64,000 bases of DNA from contig NZ_QPJW01000007.1 in the NCBI RefSeq assembly GCF_003337355.1, positions 1 to 64,000 on the forward strand, written 5' to 3'. This stretch comes from Fontibacillus phaseoli (GTDB lineage: Bacteria; Bacillota; Bacilli; Paenibacillales; Paenibacillaceae). Made by a program: the position numbers and the translations under genes. Of the stretch, positions 35,676 to 44,141 are shown piece after piece; position 1 is the stretch's first letter; each line of letters opens with the position of its first letter. The notes beneath the pieces are model-generated. The model ran no database searches. It saw nothing but the letters and a program-made list of their open reading frames with translations, and was not told the origin of the DNA.

Positions 35676-37340
35676 TTAGAGCGCCTCAATAATGTCACCG
35701 GCCAGCAGCGAGGCCGGATTGGCGCGGCGGGCGGCGGCTTGCTCGCCGGCCAAGCCGTGCAGGTACACGCCGAGCACGGCCGCCTGAATCTCGTCCAGGC
35801 CCTGCGCCAGCAGCCCGGCGATGAGGCCGGTCAGGACGTCGCCGGACCCGCCCGTCGCCATGCCGGGATGGCCGGTGACGTTCACGAAGACGCGGCCGTC
35901 CGAGGCCGCGATTACGGTACGCGCGCCTTTGAGGACGAGCGTCACTCCATGTTCGGCGGCGAAGCGGCGGGCGACGCCGATCCGGTCGCGCTGGACCTCG
36001 GCCGTTTCCAGGCCGGTCAAGCGGGCCATCTCGCCGGGATGCGGCGTCAGCACCGTCGCTGCATCCCGGCGCCGCCACGCCGCGGGGCCTCCGGCCGCGG
36101 CGAGGATGTTCAGGGCGTCCGCGTCCACGACCAGGGGACGCGGAGCGCCTTCCCATAAGGCGCGCAAGAACGCCGCTTCGCCCGGAAACCGGCCCACCCC
36201 CGGGCCGACGGCGAGCACATCGCGCGCCTCCAGCAGCCGCAGCATTTCGCCTGCTGCGGCTTCGTTCCAGGCGCCGGCCCCGCCGTCCTCGGCCGGCGCC
36301 AACATCAGCTCGGGCACCGCCCCGAGCATCCGCGGCAGCAGCGCCGCCGGCAGCGCCCACGTGGCGAGGCCGCAGCCGGCGCGAAGCGCGGCCTTTGCGG
36401 CCAGCAGGCCGGCGCAGCTCATGGGCAGGCTGCCTGCGGCGAGCAGCACGTGCCCGTACGTGCCCTTGTGGCCGTCACCCTCGCGCGGCCGGCTAACCTC
36501 GACGCCGAGCTCCGCCCGCAGCGTCTCCTCCGTCACTACCTGGCCTGCCGCCTCCAAGCCCGGCGGCAGCGTACGGGGGATGCCGATATAGCGCACGATG
36601 ACTTCCCCTGCCGCCTTAACGCCCGGATACTGCGTCAGCCCTGCCTTCAAGAAGGCGAGGCTCACCGTCATCCAAGCCTGGATGCAGGGATCATGAACTG
36701 CGCCCGTATCGGCATCCAGCCCGCTTGGAATGTCTGCCGAGATGACCGGCAGACCGCTATCGTTCGCTTCCCGGATCAGGAACGCATATGCGCCGCGCGG
36801 CGCCCCTTTGCTTCCGGTGCCGAGCAGCGCATCCACGAGACCCGTTACCCTCCGCTCCCGTCCCCCGCTCTCCCCGAGCCCGGAAATCCCCGCTTCAGGG
36901 TCGTACACCACACCCGGCAGCCCGAGTGCTTTCGCGATCTCATACTGAACCAAAGCATCGCCGCAGAAGTTCTCCGGCGGCTCCGCATAGACCAGGGTCA
37001 CCGCGACGCCCGCATCCGCCAAGTGTCGGGCGCAAACCAGACCATCGCCGCCGTTATTTCCTTTGCCGACAAGAATGAGCCAATGCTCCCCGGATAACCC
37101 GGCATCGCCTCCAGGTTCCACTATGTACAGTTCTCCCGGCTTACGTCCCGGCAGTAATCCAGCCTGTCGCGGCCCGGTCGCCAATCCACCGCCTGCGGAA
37201 CTTCGGGACAAGCAAAACCGCCGCACCTCGTCCGCGATACTCCGTCCCGCATTTTCCATCAACGACATCGCCGGCAGGCCCAACTTCTCAATCGTATACC
37301 GGTCGACTTCCCTCATTTGCTCCGACGTCAAAAATTTCAT
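35676..37340 (-). CDS. nnr: Bifunctional NAD(P)H-hydrate epimerase/dehydratase
   Basis: 554 residues that repair hydrated NAD(P)H. The N-terminal YjeF_N epimerase domain (about residues 1-230) shows GNNGGDGLVCARHL and IPSGLDADTG. The C-terminal YjeF_C/YxkO-like dehydratase (about 260-550) shows the ribokinase-like LTPHPGEMARL, LVLKGARTVI and the ATP/ADP-site motif GHPGMATGGSGDVLTG. The ATG at 37340 has GAGGAGGGG about 6 bp upstream. Below about 36600 the DNA jumps to roughly 75-80 percent GC (49 of 60 bases at 36061-36120), against about 55 percent in the N-terminal half. Confidence 0.94.
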   Translation of the reverse strand: MKFLTSEQMREVDRYTIEKLGLPAMSLMENAGRSIADEVRRFCLSRSSAGGGLATGPRQAGLLPGRKPGELYIVEPGGDAGLSGEHWLILVGKGNNGGDGLVCARHLADAGVAVTLVYAEPPENFCGDALVQYEIAKALGLPGVVYDPEAGISGLGESGGRERRVTGLVDALLGTGSKGAPRGAYAFLIREANDSGLPVISADIPSGLDADTGAVHDPCIQAWMTVSLAFLKAGLTQYPGVKAAGEVIVRYIGIPRTLPPGLEAAGQVVTEETLRAELGVEVSRPREGDGHKGTYGHVLLAAGSLPMSCAGLLAAKAALRAGCGLATWALPAALLPRMLGAVPELMLAPAEDGGAGAWNEAAAGEMLRLLEARDVLAVGPGVGRFPGEAAFLRALWEGAPRPLVVDADALNILAAAGGPAAWRRRDAATVLTPHPGEMARLTGLETAEVQRDRIGVARRFAAEHGVTLVLKGARTVIAASDGRVFVNVTGHPGMATGGSGDVLTGLIAGLLAQGLDEIQAAVLGVYLHGLAGEQAAARRANPASLLAGDIIEAL

Positions 37341-37406
37341 CCATTCCCCTCCTCTTGCCGACGCTAGTAACATATTAAGGTATTCCATGGCATTCATTAT
37401 AAATAA

Positions 37407-37426
37407 CCCCACCAAAAGTAGTGGGG
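37407..37426 (-). terminator. Weak terminator-like hairpin upstream of nnr
   Basis: CCCCAC and GTGGGG pair over 6 bp around an 8-nt loop. On the minus strand a TTATTTATAATG tail follows. It lies about 100 bp beyond the stop of the 37528-38166 gene. Confidence 0.45.
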
Positions 37427-37527
37427 CCTTGCTGCAATGTCTCGATGTCTACTCCAGATAGTTAACTTATTCTTCCGCACTCGCTAATCTAATACTGACA
37501 AACAGTTTCTTTGACTAAATATTCCGC

Positions 37528-38166
37528 TTAATACGCCACCGTAAAACGGGCTTGAATAAATTGCGGATCTTCGACTTCGTCCAGCATCGCCACTGCGTAA
37601 TCCTCCACCGAAATCCGGCTTTGCTCCCGTTCGTCAGTAATGAGCTGATTCATCCCGATCCTGAACATGCCGGTCCGCTTACCCGGTTCGATCACGACGG
37701 CGGGACTCAGCACTGTCCAGACGATATCCGAGTCCCGGTAAACGTTATACGCATCCTCATGAGCCCCGGCCAGCGGAAGGACCTCTTCCGGAAACTCAGG
37801 CGTTTCCATCAGCCGAATGCCCGGCGCCACTTCCAGGCCTCCGGCGCCCCCAACGGCGATCAACCGCCGGACTCCGCCCTGGCGTACGCCTTCGATCAGG
37901 GAGCGGGTCGCCTCGGACAGTTCATTCTCCGCACCGAAGCGCGGTCCATAGGCGCTAATCACGACCTCGCAGCCTTCGACCGAACCCGCTACAGTAGCCG
38001 GCATCAAAATATCTCCGGTAACCACCCGGAGCTTTTCCCTGCCGGCTACGTCACTCAGTTTATTAGTGTCGCGCACGACGGCCGTAACCTCGTGTCCCCT
38101 CCGCAGCGCTTCCTCCATAACGGCTTTTCCGATAGTTCCCGTACTTCCGAATATCGCTATTTTCAT
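37528..38166 (-). CDS. NAD(P)-binding protein, atypical SDR (YwnB-like)
   Basis: 212 residues starting with MKIAIFGSTGTIGKAVMEE, the NAD(P)-binding Rossmann motif of atypical short-chain dehydrogenases. AVGGAGGLEVAPG (about 105-117) and the following PxFPE segment are typical of the YwnB/BlvrB-like group. The function is a putative oxidoreductase or NADP(H) sensor. The ATG at 38166 follows GAAGGAG. No obvious operon partner. Confidence 0.87.
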   Translation of the reverse strand: MKIAIFGSTGTIGKAVMEEALRRGHEVTAVVRDTNKLSDVAGREKLRVVTGDILMPATVAGSVEGCEVVISAYGPRFGAENELSEATRSLIEGVRQGGVRRLIAVGGAGGLEVAPGIRLMETPEFPEEVLPLAGAHEDAYNVYRDSDIVWTVLSPAVVIEPGKRTGMFRIGMNQLITDEREQSRISVEDYAVAMLDEVEDPQFIQARFTVAY

Positions 38167-38353
38167 GTATAAAACTCCTTCCGATTCGGGATGAAATTCC
38201 ATTCAAATAGTATGCGCCAATATAAAGTTACTCTTGCGTCCGGTCTCGCCAAAACCGATCAGCTCCGGGCAACTCTTTTATCTGGAGATCTCCTTTACTT
38301 CTATTACCCTGCCAAAGCCGGTCCTCCCCGGTTCATTTATTCCAAAATATCCC

Positions 38354-39061
38354 TTATTTTGAGTGTAGTTTCCGGAAAGAGCCCTGCTTATATTTTAAAA
38401 TATAGAGTCCCTCCCCTTCCTTCCATTCCGCATAAGCCACATCCTCCACCCGGTTGCAAGCTTGCTGCTTCAATTTCTCCCGCAACCAGGTTTCGTTTTT
38501 TTCGATCAGTTCCAGACCTTCTGGATGTATCTCCCCATCCTCTATCAAGCAATAAGACAGATGGGCCGCCTTGGCATGAATGCCGAGATCCCGCCGCGTT
38601 ACCGTTTCTTCGGCCGGCTTCTTCATCACGCTGAGCGATCCGTTAGCTTCAAATATAGCATAAGCGACCTCACGAATAAAAAACACGTCATGCTGCCTAA
38701 GCAGCATCCGCAGCTGGTCGAAATCAAGGCTGTTCTTCTTCAGTTCCTTCAGATCCACTTCTCCGTCTCTTATCAGAATGGAAGGCTTACCGTCAAGCAC
38801 TCCCCTTGACCGCCGCGCATGCTGCGTTACTTTTTCGAACAAATAAGATAGCGCTCCCCATAAAAATAACGCAAACAGAAGAGGGATAAACTTGACCTCC
38901 TTCTGATACACCGTGTTCCCCACCAGTTCGCTTAGCATCAGCGAGGAAACAAAATCAAAAGGAGTCAGTTGGGAGATCTCTTTTTTACCAAGTAGACGGG
39001 TCAGCAGCCACAATCCGATAAATCCGATGACGAGCTTCAACGTAATTTGGCCAATATCCAT
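38354..39061 (-). CDS. DUF421 membrane protein (YetF-like)
   Basis: 235 residues. Three N-terminal membrane helices (about residues 5-80) are followed by a cytoplasmic DUF421 domain with VLDGKPSILIRDGEVD and the QLRMLLRQHDVFFIREVAYA helix region. Several YetF-like proteins are made in Bacillus spores or under stress. The biochemical role is unknown. The ATG at 39061 was chosen for GGAGGGATT just upstream. Confidence 0.88.
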   Translation of the reverse strand: MDIGQITLKLVIGFIGLWLLTRLLGKKEISQLTPFDFVSSLMLSELVGNTVYQKEVKFIPLLFALFLWGALSYLFEKVTQHARRSRGVLDGKPSILIRDGEVDLKELKKNSLDFDQLRMLLRQHDVFFIREVAYAIFEANGSLSVMKKPAEETVTRRDLGIHAKAAHLSYCLIEDGEIHPEGLELIEKNETWLREKLKQQACNRVEDVAYAEWKEGEGLYILKYKQGSFRKLHSK

Positions 39062-39286
39062 GTCAATCCCTCCTGCTATGTAGTGACATGCCAACTATTT
39101 ACCCATTTTTCATGAAGGTTGATTCCCCCCGAAAAATAGGGCGAGCTTATCCCTGATAATAACTTCGTGCTTTACTAAAGAGTCTATATTCCAATCCTTT
39201 TTATGTGAAAAAGAGAGCGTATTCCTCCAAAACGCTTGAAATGCGTCATGTACGTATGCAATAGTGGAGGGAGGAATATCGAAAGG

Positions 39287-40219
39287 GTGATATCGGTGTC
39301 ACTGTCGGAATGGATAATCTGGCTGCAACAGCACGATTCCGTCTCCTTAACCGCCTTTCTGGCGCTTGTGCTTTTCCTTTGCTTATACGGGGGAACCGAA
39401 TGGTCCAGGCTGCGTAAAGAACGCTCCCGGCTTCACCGGATCAGCACCAGCCTGGAACTATTCGCTGCCGCGGAAAGCCCGCTGATTCAAGCGGACGGAC
39501 AGAGTGAACTTTCCCGGGCGGAAGAACAGTTAATGATGGACCGGCTGTTAGCCTGCCGGGCAGCGCCTTACATTAGCGCAGACGGGCTCGCACAGATTTC
39601 CGCCTATGCCGGAGACCGGGACGCCGCCCGCCTGCCGCTGCTGCTTAAAACGCTGGAACGCGAAACTGAACGTTTATGCGAAGAACGGGACAAGCTGCTT
39701 CGGCGGACAGAAAGTCCTGGATGGGGATATACGTTATGGAAACAAATACGCCCCGCCCTGCCTTTTTTGTTTGCGGCGGCGCTGCTCTATGAGATCGGCT
39801 GGCTGATGCGTCTGCTGGGCGGAGAAATACCGGTCGCGGAAGGCAGTTTCGAGGAATATTTGAATATCTGGACTCAATTTGCTTCGGCGATTTTCTCGCT
39901 GTCGCTCCTGTATCCGGCCATCTTGGGCGGGTACCGCCTTGGTACGGGATATGCGCTGCAACGGCTTTGGTCCGCGTTCATTGCGGCCCTTTTTCTTCTT
40001 CAATTGCTGGACCCCGCATTCGCCCCCTACATTCTGGCGATTCAGGTTTTGCTGTTCCTTGCCGGCTTTCGCTTCACCGGTAGCAAGCCCCGCAAATCGC
40101 GTCCGTATGTCGGACACTTCGGCAACGATCAAGACGGTCCCGGGGAAGCCGTTGACGAATGGTCCGGGCTCGCCGGGAACTCTCCCGAGCAGCCCCCGAA
40201 CAGTCCGGAAGGTAAATAA
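39287..40219 (+). CDS. Membrane protein of unknown function
   Basis: About 310 residues. One helix near the N-terminus (residues about 17-34) is followed by a charged, helical cytoplasmic stretch of about 110 residues (rich in Arg, Glu, Leu, possible coiled coil), then four further helices (about 155-265) and a polar Pro/Gly-rich tail. Not recognised. The start is uncertain: GTG at 39287 lies 12 bp after GGAGGGAGG, and GTG at 39296 is equally possible. Confidence 0.65.
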   Translation: MISVSLSEWIIWLQQHDSVSLTAFLALVLFLCLYGGTEWSRLRKERSRLHRISTSLELFAAAESPLIQADGQSELSRAEEQLMMDRLLACRAAPYISADGLAQISAYAGDRDAARLPLLLKTLERETERLCEERDKLLRRTESPGWGYTLWKQIRPALPFLFAAALLYEIGWLMRLLGGEIPVAEGSFEEYLNIWTQFASAIFSLSLLYPAILGGYRLGTGYALQRLWSAFIAALFLLQLLDPAFAPYILAIQVLLFLAGFRFTGSKPRKSRPYVGHFGNDQDGPGEAVDEWSGLAGNSPEQPPNSPEGK

Positions 40220-40284
40220 CCGATAGTGGCTTCACTCCGTAAGTTGAAGTCACAAGCAAAACCGCCGCCTTCCAGCATTAAAAA

Positions 40285-40321
40285 GAAGCCTCCGTCCCAT
40301 TCATACTCGGGCGGAGGCTTC
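40285..40321 (-). terminator. Terminator of the sulfate operon
   Basis: GAAGCCTCCG pairs perfectly with CGGAGGCTTC (10 bp, 17-nt loop). On the minus strand TTTTTAATG follows, 7 bp after the DUF2292 gene ends. Confidence 0.85.
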
Positions 40322-40327
40322 CTAAAT

Positions 40328-40552
40328 TTATCGGGATTCGGTTTTTCGCAGAGGTTTGGCTGCATGGCGGGAGACACTGGCCGATTTTGCCGGACTTGCG
40401 GCACCCAGTTCATACCGTTTTCGTTCGGTCCGCTCAACTTGGACGATCTGCCCCTCGTGAACAACAATGTTCAACGATCCGAACTCCATTTCATTCAACA
40501 GCCCCGCAATTCGTTCCAACCAGACACCATCTACCTTCAACGGTTTTGCCAT
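40328..40552 (-). CDS. DUF2292 (YezD-like) small protein
   Basis: 74 residues. Residues 8-45 (VWLERIAGLLNEMEFGSLNIVVHEGQIVQVERTE) carry the DUF2292 pattern of an amphipathic helix followed by two strands. These small proteins accompany sulfur-assimilation genes in Bacillus and relatives. Here it is the last gene of the sulfate transporter operon, 60 bp after cysW. The biochemical role is unknown. TAGGAGGG precedes the ATG. The C-terminal third is basic and poorly conserved-looking. Confidence 0.82.
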   Translation of the reverse strand: MAKPLKVDGVWLERIAGLLNEMEFGSLNIVVHEGQIVQVERTERKRYELGAASPAKSASVSRHAAKPLRKTESR

Positions 40553-40611
40553 GGATGCAGCCCTCCTATTCTTATTCCTGATTCATCTTAATTCTTACCC
40601 AGGTTATTTAG

Positions 40612-41478
40612 TCAGCTTTGATGCTGACTCTTGCGCGTAAACCAGCTTTTCAACAACAAAGTTACAAGCGCTAGCAGAAGCAACAAGGAGGCTACTGCGA
40701 ACGATGCGGAAAACTGATACTCGTTATACAGAATTTCCACATGCAGCGGCAGCGTATTGGTCTCTCCCCGGATGTGCCCGGATACGACGGAAACCGCACC
40801 GAACTCTCCCATAGCTCTGGCATTACACAAAATAATTCCGTATAGCAATCCCCATTTAATATTCGGTAGCGTCACTTTCCAGAAAATCCGGAAGCCCCGC
40901 GCCCCAAGCGTCACAGCTGCTTCTTCCTCCTGTTGCCCTTGATCCTCCATCAACGGAATCAGTTCCCGCGCAACGAACGGAAAGGTCACGAACAAGGTAG
41001 CAAGAATAATCCCCGGCAGAGCGAATATGACTTTCAGATCATGTTCCTGAAGCCAGGGGCCGAACCAGCCGTGAGCGCCATATACAAGCACGTAGATAAG
41101 GCCTCCTATGACGGGCGATACGGCAAAAGGCAAATCAATCAGCGTCACCAAAACCTGCTTGCCGCGGAAATTGAACTTCGTAATGGCCCAAGCTGCGGCA
41201 ACCCCGAATATTGTATTTAACGGCACCGTGACGACGGCCACCAGCAAAGTCAGTTTCAAAGCGGACATAGCGTCGGGATCGCGAATCGCTTCTACGTAAA
41301 CGCCGAGCCCTTTTTTCAGAGATTCGATAATAACAACAGCCAGCGGCAAAACGATCAGCCAAATCAATACAAGTAAAGCAGCGCCGATCAAAATCCATTT
41401 GACGGCTCCGGTCGACCGCGTCGACCGGTTTCTGGGCGTTGAAGTTTTAGTGGATGCCAATGGTACGGAACCGGCCAT
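40612..41478 (-). CDS. cysW: Sulfate ABC transporter permease CysW
   Basis: 288 residues with six membrane helices and the permease EAA loop (EEEAAVTLGARGFRIFWKVTLPNIKWGLLYG, about 165-195), which docks on the ATPase. The GAVSVVSGHIRGET segment is characteristic of CysW. It lies 66 bp after cysT in an sbp-cysT-cysW-DUF2292 operon that lacks an ATPase gene. Confidence 0.93.
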   Translation of the reverse strand: MAGSVPLASTKTSTPRNRSTRSTGAVKWILIGAALLVLIWLIVLPLAVVIIESLKKGLGVYVEAIRDPDAMSALKLTLLVAVVTVPLNTIFGVAAAWAITKFNFRGKQVLVTLIDLPFAVSPVIGGLIYVLVYGAHGWFGPWLQEHDLKVIFALPGIILATLFVTFPFVARELIPLMEDQGQQEEEAAVTLGARGFRIFWKVTLPNIKWGLLYGIILCNARAMGEFGAVSVVSGHIRGETNTLPLHVEILYNEYQFSASFAVASLLLLLALVTLLLKSWFTRKSQHQS

Positions 41479-41544
41479 TTGCTAATGCCCCCTCTCTCCG
41501 GTATTCTTTCTCGTTCGGATTTCGTACAAAGCGAATCCCGTGCA

Positions 41545-42375
41545 TTAACGCGCCGCTTTGCGAACCCTGCGCTGCAGCGAATTAATGAGCAGCATCAGAA
41601 TGAACGAAATCAGCAGCAGCAGCAAGGCGACCGCCGTAGCTCCGGCGTAGTCGAACTGCTCCAGCTTCGACATGATGAGGAGCGGAGCGATCTCCGTCTT
41701 CATCGGCATGTTGCCGGAAATAAAGACGACCGATCCGTACTCTCCGATGCCGCGGGAGAAAGCAAGCGCGAAACCCGTCAACAGGGGCGGCAGCAGTTCC
41801 GGAAGGACCACGGAGCGGAACGTGCGGAACCGGCTTGCTCCCAACGTAGCCGCCGCTTCTTCCACCTCCGCATCCAGGTCTTGCAGCACCGGCTGCACCG
41901 TTCTGACGACGAACGGAATACCGATAAACATAAGGGCAAGCGTAATACCGATTGGTGAAAATGCCAGGCGGATACCAAGCGGTTCAAACAGCGAGCCAAT
42001 CCAGCCGTTTTGGGAATAAATTGCCGTCAGTGACACCCCGGCTACCGCAGTGGGAAGCGCAAACGGCAGGTCGATTATGGCATCAAACAGCCTTTTTCCG
42101 GGAAAATCATATCTGACCAGAACCCAGGCCAGCAACAATCCAAGCACCGTATCAATGAGCCCGGCCGCCGCTGCGGTCAAGAAACTGATTTTGTAAGAAG
42201 CCAACACCCGAGGATCGGTGGCCACGTCCCAAAATTTCTCCCAGGTCAGTCCCGTCGAGTTCAGCAGCAGCGCGGATAACGGAATCAGCACTACAAGACT
42301 GAGGTAAAGTACACTGTAGCCCATGGTGAGCCCGAAGCCGGGCAGCACCCCGCGCTTTGAAGCGCTAGTTTGCAT
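41545..42375 (-). CDS. cysT: Sulfate ABC transporter permease CysT
   Basis: 276 residues with six membrane helices and an EAA loop (VEEAAATLGASRFRTFRSVVLPELLPPLLTG). The GEYGSVVFISGNMPMKTEI segment is typical of CysT (CysU). It forms the channel with CysW. AGGATGAGG precedes the ATG. The operon order and the 80-bp gap after sbp support co-expression. Confidence 0.93.
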   Translation of the reverse strand: MQTSASKRGVLPGFGLTMGYSVLYLSLVVLIPLSALLLNSTGLTWEKFWDVATDPRVLASYKISFLTAAAAGLIDTVLGLLLAWVLVRYDFPGKRLFDAIIDLPFALPTAVAGVSLTAIYSQNGWIGSLFEPLGIRLAFSPIGITLALMFIGIPFVVRTVQPVLQDLDAEVEEAAATLGASRFRTFRSVVLPELLPPLLTGFALAFSRGIGEYGSVVFISGNMPMKTEIAPLLIMSKLEQFDYAGATAVALLLLLISFILMLLINSLQRRVRKAAR

Positions 42376-42455
42376 GAAGCCTCATCCTTTCTTCCCGCGT
42401 TCCGGCACGGGCAAGCTTTACTGTGCCGGAACGCGCCTCCGTTGGTTACGGTCGG

Positions 42456-43511
42456 TCATTTAGGCGTGTAAATCTGGCTAAAGATTCCTCCGTCGTTAAA
42501 ATGCTTCGGCTGCGCTTCGTCCCAGCCTCCGAATACTTCGTCAATCGTGAACAATTTGATTTCCGGGAATTGATCGGCAAATTTGGTCTTTACGCTCTCC
42601 AGCGTCGGACGGTAATAATTCTCTGCCGCGATCGTTTGGCCTTCCTCGGAATACAAATACTCCAGGTAAGCTTCCGCGACTTCGCGCGTCCCGTGTTTGT
42701 CGACATTTTTATCGACAACGGCTACAGGCGGCTCCGCCAGGATACTTTCGGACGGATAGATAATATCGAATTTGTCCGGCCCTAGTTCTTTTACGGATAA
42801 CCAGGCTTCGTTTTCCCATGCCAGCAGCACATCGCCGAGTCCCCGTTCTACGAACGTCGTCGTCGCTCCACGGGCCCCGCTGTCCAATACGGGCACATGC
42901 TGGAACAGCTCTTTGACAAACTCTTGCGCCTTAGCTTCATCGTTGTTGTTTTGATGCAAGGCATAGCCCCATGCCGCCAGGTAATTCCACCGGGCGCCGC
43001 CCGACGTTTGCGGATTTGGCGTAATGACTTCCACGCCGTCCTTGATCAGATCGTTCCAGTCTTTAATTCCTTTCGGATTCCCTTTCCGCACCAGAAACAC
43101 GATCGTCGATGTATACGGCGAGCTGTTCAGCTCATATTTCTGCTGCCAGTCCTCCGCGATCAGTCCGGTTTCCTTAATGGCGTCGATGTCGTAACCCAGC
43201 GCCAGCGTGACCACATCGGCTTCCAAACCGTCGATGACCGCGCGCCCTTGCTTGCCGGAGCCGCCATGCGACTGTTTGATCGTCACCTTTTGACCTTTTT
43301 CCTTTTCCCAATATGCTGCGAACGCCTCATTGTATTTTTCGTATAATTCCCGTGTCGGATCGTAGGATACGTTCAGCAACTCTACGCTTTTCTTGCCCCC
43401 GTCGTTCTTCGCCCCATTCTTTGCTTCGGTGTCCGACCCGCAAGCCGCGAGCACCGCCGCCATGGTCAGAGCCAACCCGATCAGAACCCCTTTTTTCAAT
43501 CTTTTGCTCAT
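42456..43511 (-). CDS. sbp: Sulfate-binding lipoprotein
   Basis: 351 residues. A lipoprotein signal ends LAACGSDTE, so the protein is anchored outside the membrane. The mature part belongs to the sulfate/thiosulfate-binding family: [17 protein letters not shown] at the start, [26 protein letters not shown], and [20 protein letters not shown] are its usual blocks. The ATG at 43511 was chosen for AGGAG 8 bp upstream. Its leader has a strong promoter and a long terminator-like hairpin. Confidence 0.95.
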   Translation of the reverse strand: MSKRLKKGVLIGLALTMAAVLAACGSDTEAKNGAKNDGGKKSVELLNVSYDPTRELYEKYNEAFAAYWEKEKGQKVTIKQSHGGSGKQGRAVIDGLEADVVTLALGYDIDAIKETGLIAEDWQQKYELNSSPYTSTIVFLVRKGNPKGIKDWNDLIKDGVEVITPNPQTSGGARWNYLAAWGYALHQNNNDEAKAQEFVKELFQHVPVLDSGARGATTTFVERGLGDVLLAWENEAWLSVKELGPDKFDIIYPSESILAEPPVAVVDKNVDKHGTREVAEAYLEYLYSEEGQTIAAENYYRPTLESVKTKFADQFPEIKLFTIDEVFGGWDEAQPKHFNDGGIFSQIYTPK

Positions 43512-43573
43512 CCGTATCACTCCTATCTCTCCTCTTTTTTCATGCCGGTCAGGCTTGCTCTAACCATAAAAAA

Positions 43574-43652
43574 ACGGAGAAACGCCCCTGCACCGGTCGG
43601 TCAGACCGAGCCGCTACCCGTGTCTGCCTTGGCAAGTAGAGCGTTCCTCCGT
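43574..43652 (-). promoter_or_regulatory. Long terminator/attenuator in the sulfate operon leader
   Basis: On the minus strand ACGGAGGAACGCTCT (43652-43638) pairs over 15 bp with the GGGGCGTTTCTCCGT arm (43588-43574), and seven U follow. The 49-nt loop can form inner helices (CGGTC with GACCG). It lies between the promoter and sbp, so it would stop transcription unless opened. No T-box, SAM or other known aptamer is recognised. Confidence 0.65.
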
Positions 43653-43708
43653 CCGTACGGCTAGAACTATTTTGGATTATTCCTACCTGTTTAGTATGTT
43701 ATGGTGTT

Positions 43709-43737
43709 ATTTTAAATGCCTACGGTGTGGTTGTCAA
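43709..43737 (-). promoter_or_regulatory. Promoter of the sulfate operon
   Basis: On the minus strand TTGACA (43737-43732) and TAAAAT (43714-43709) are separated by 17 bp, a near-perfect sigma-A promoter. Transcription should start near 43702. TAGGAATAATCC, a GGA...TCC palindrome just downstream, could be a repressor site. Confidence 0.7.
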
Positions 43738-44141
43738 ACCTTTTTGAAAAATAAATTTGTCCCCTACGTACCTCAATAAGCTCGTCCCCACCCGTAAAAA
43801 TCCTTAACAGCAGCTCCAATGGATAGATCCAGTGAACTATCGGATTTAAGCCGATCAGGAGAGGTTCGTTGAATTTATCCAATAAAGCCCAAGCCCTAAA
43901 CCTTAAGATACCTAAGCGGTCCCCTCTCAGCTTGGATCGACACCCTTCATTGGAAAAAGTCCAACAAGACGGCCGCCATTCGTCCATTTCGGCCTGATAC
44001 CTTGGGTTTGGGTTGGATTTTATCCAGCGAGCGAACAAGGGACTAACAGAATAAGGAGCACAGGCATGGAATTAAAAACGGACAACAAAAAAAACGCGGA
44101 GCCCAAGGCCCCGCGGTAATGTCCTGCTAAAAAATTCCGAT
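43738..44141. other. Intergenic region with palindromes
   Basis: No gene is seen. It contains YTGGA...TCCAR palindromes near 43817-43834, 43949-43967 and 44012-44030, like those at 35 kb, and the terminator at 44095-44115. Confidence 0.5.
44095..44115 (-). terminator. Terminator of the Rrf2-lactonase gene
   Basis: CGCGG and GGCC pair with GGCU and CCGCG on the minus strand (9 bp, 3-nt loop), followed by eight T. It lies 27 bp beyond the stop. Confidence 0.85.

Noticed and set aside
35695..36360. 221-codon Arg/Gly-rich frame overlapping nnr
   Set aside because: An alternate frame of a roughly 78 percent GC stretch where stop codons are rare. The nnr frame carries the real motifs.
43560..43740. 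SAM riboswitch or T-box upstream of sbp
   Set aside because: Neither the S-box core nor the T-box GGGTGGNACCGCG-type sequence is present. Kept only as an unassigned attenuator.
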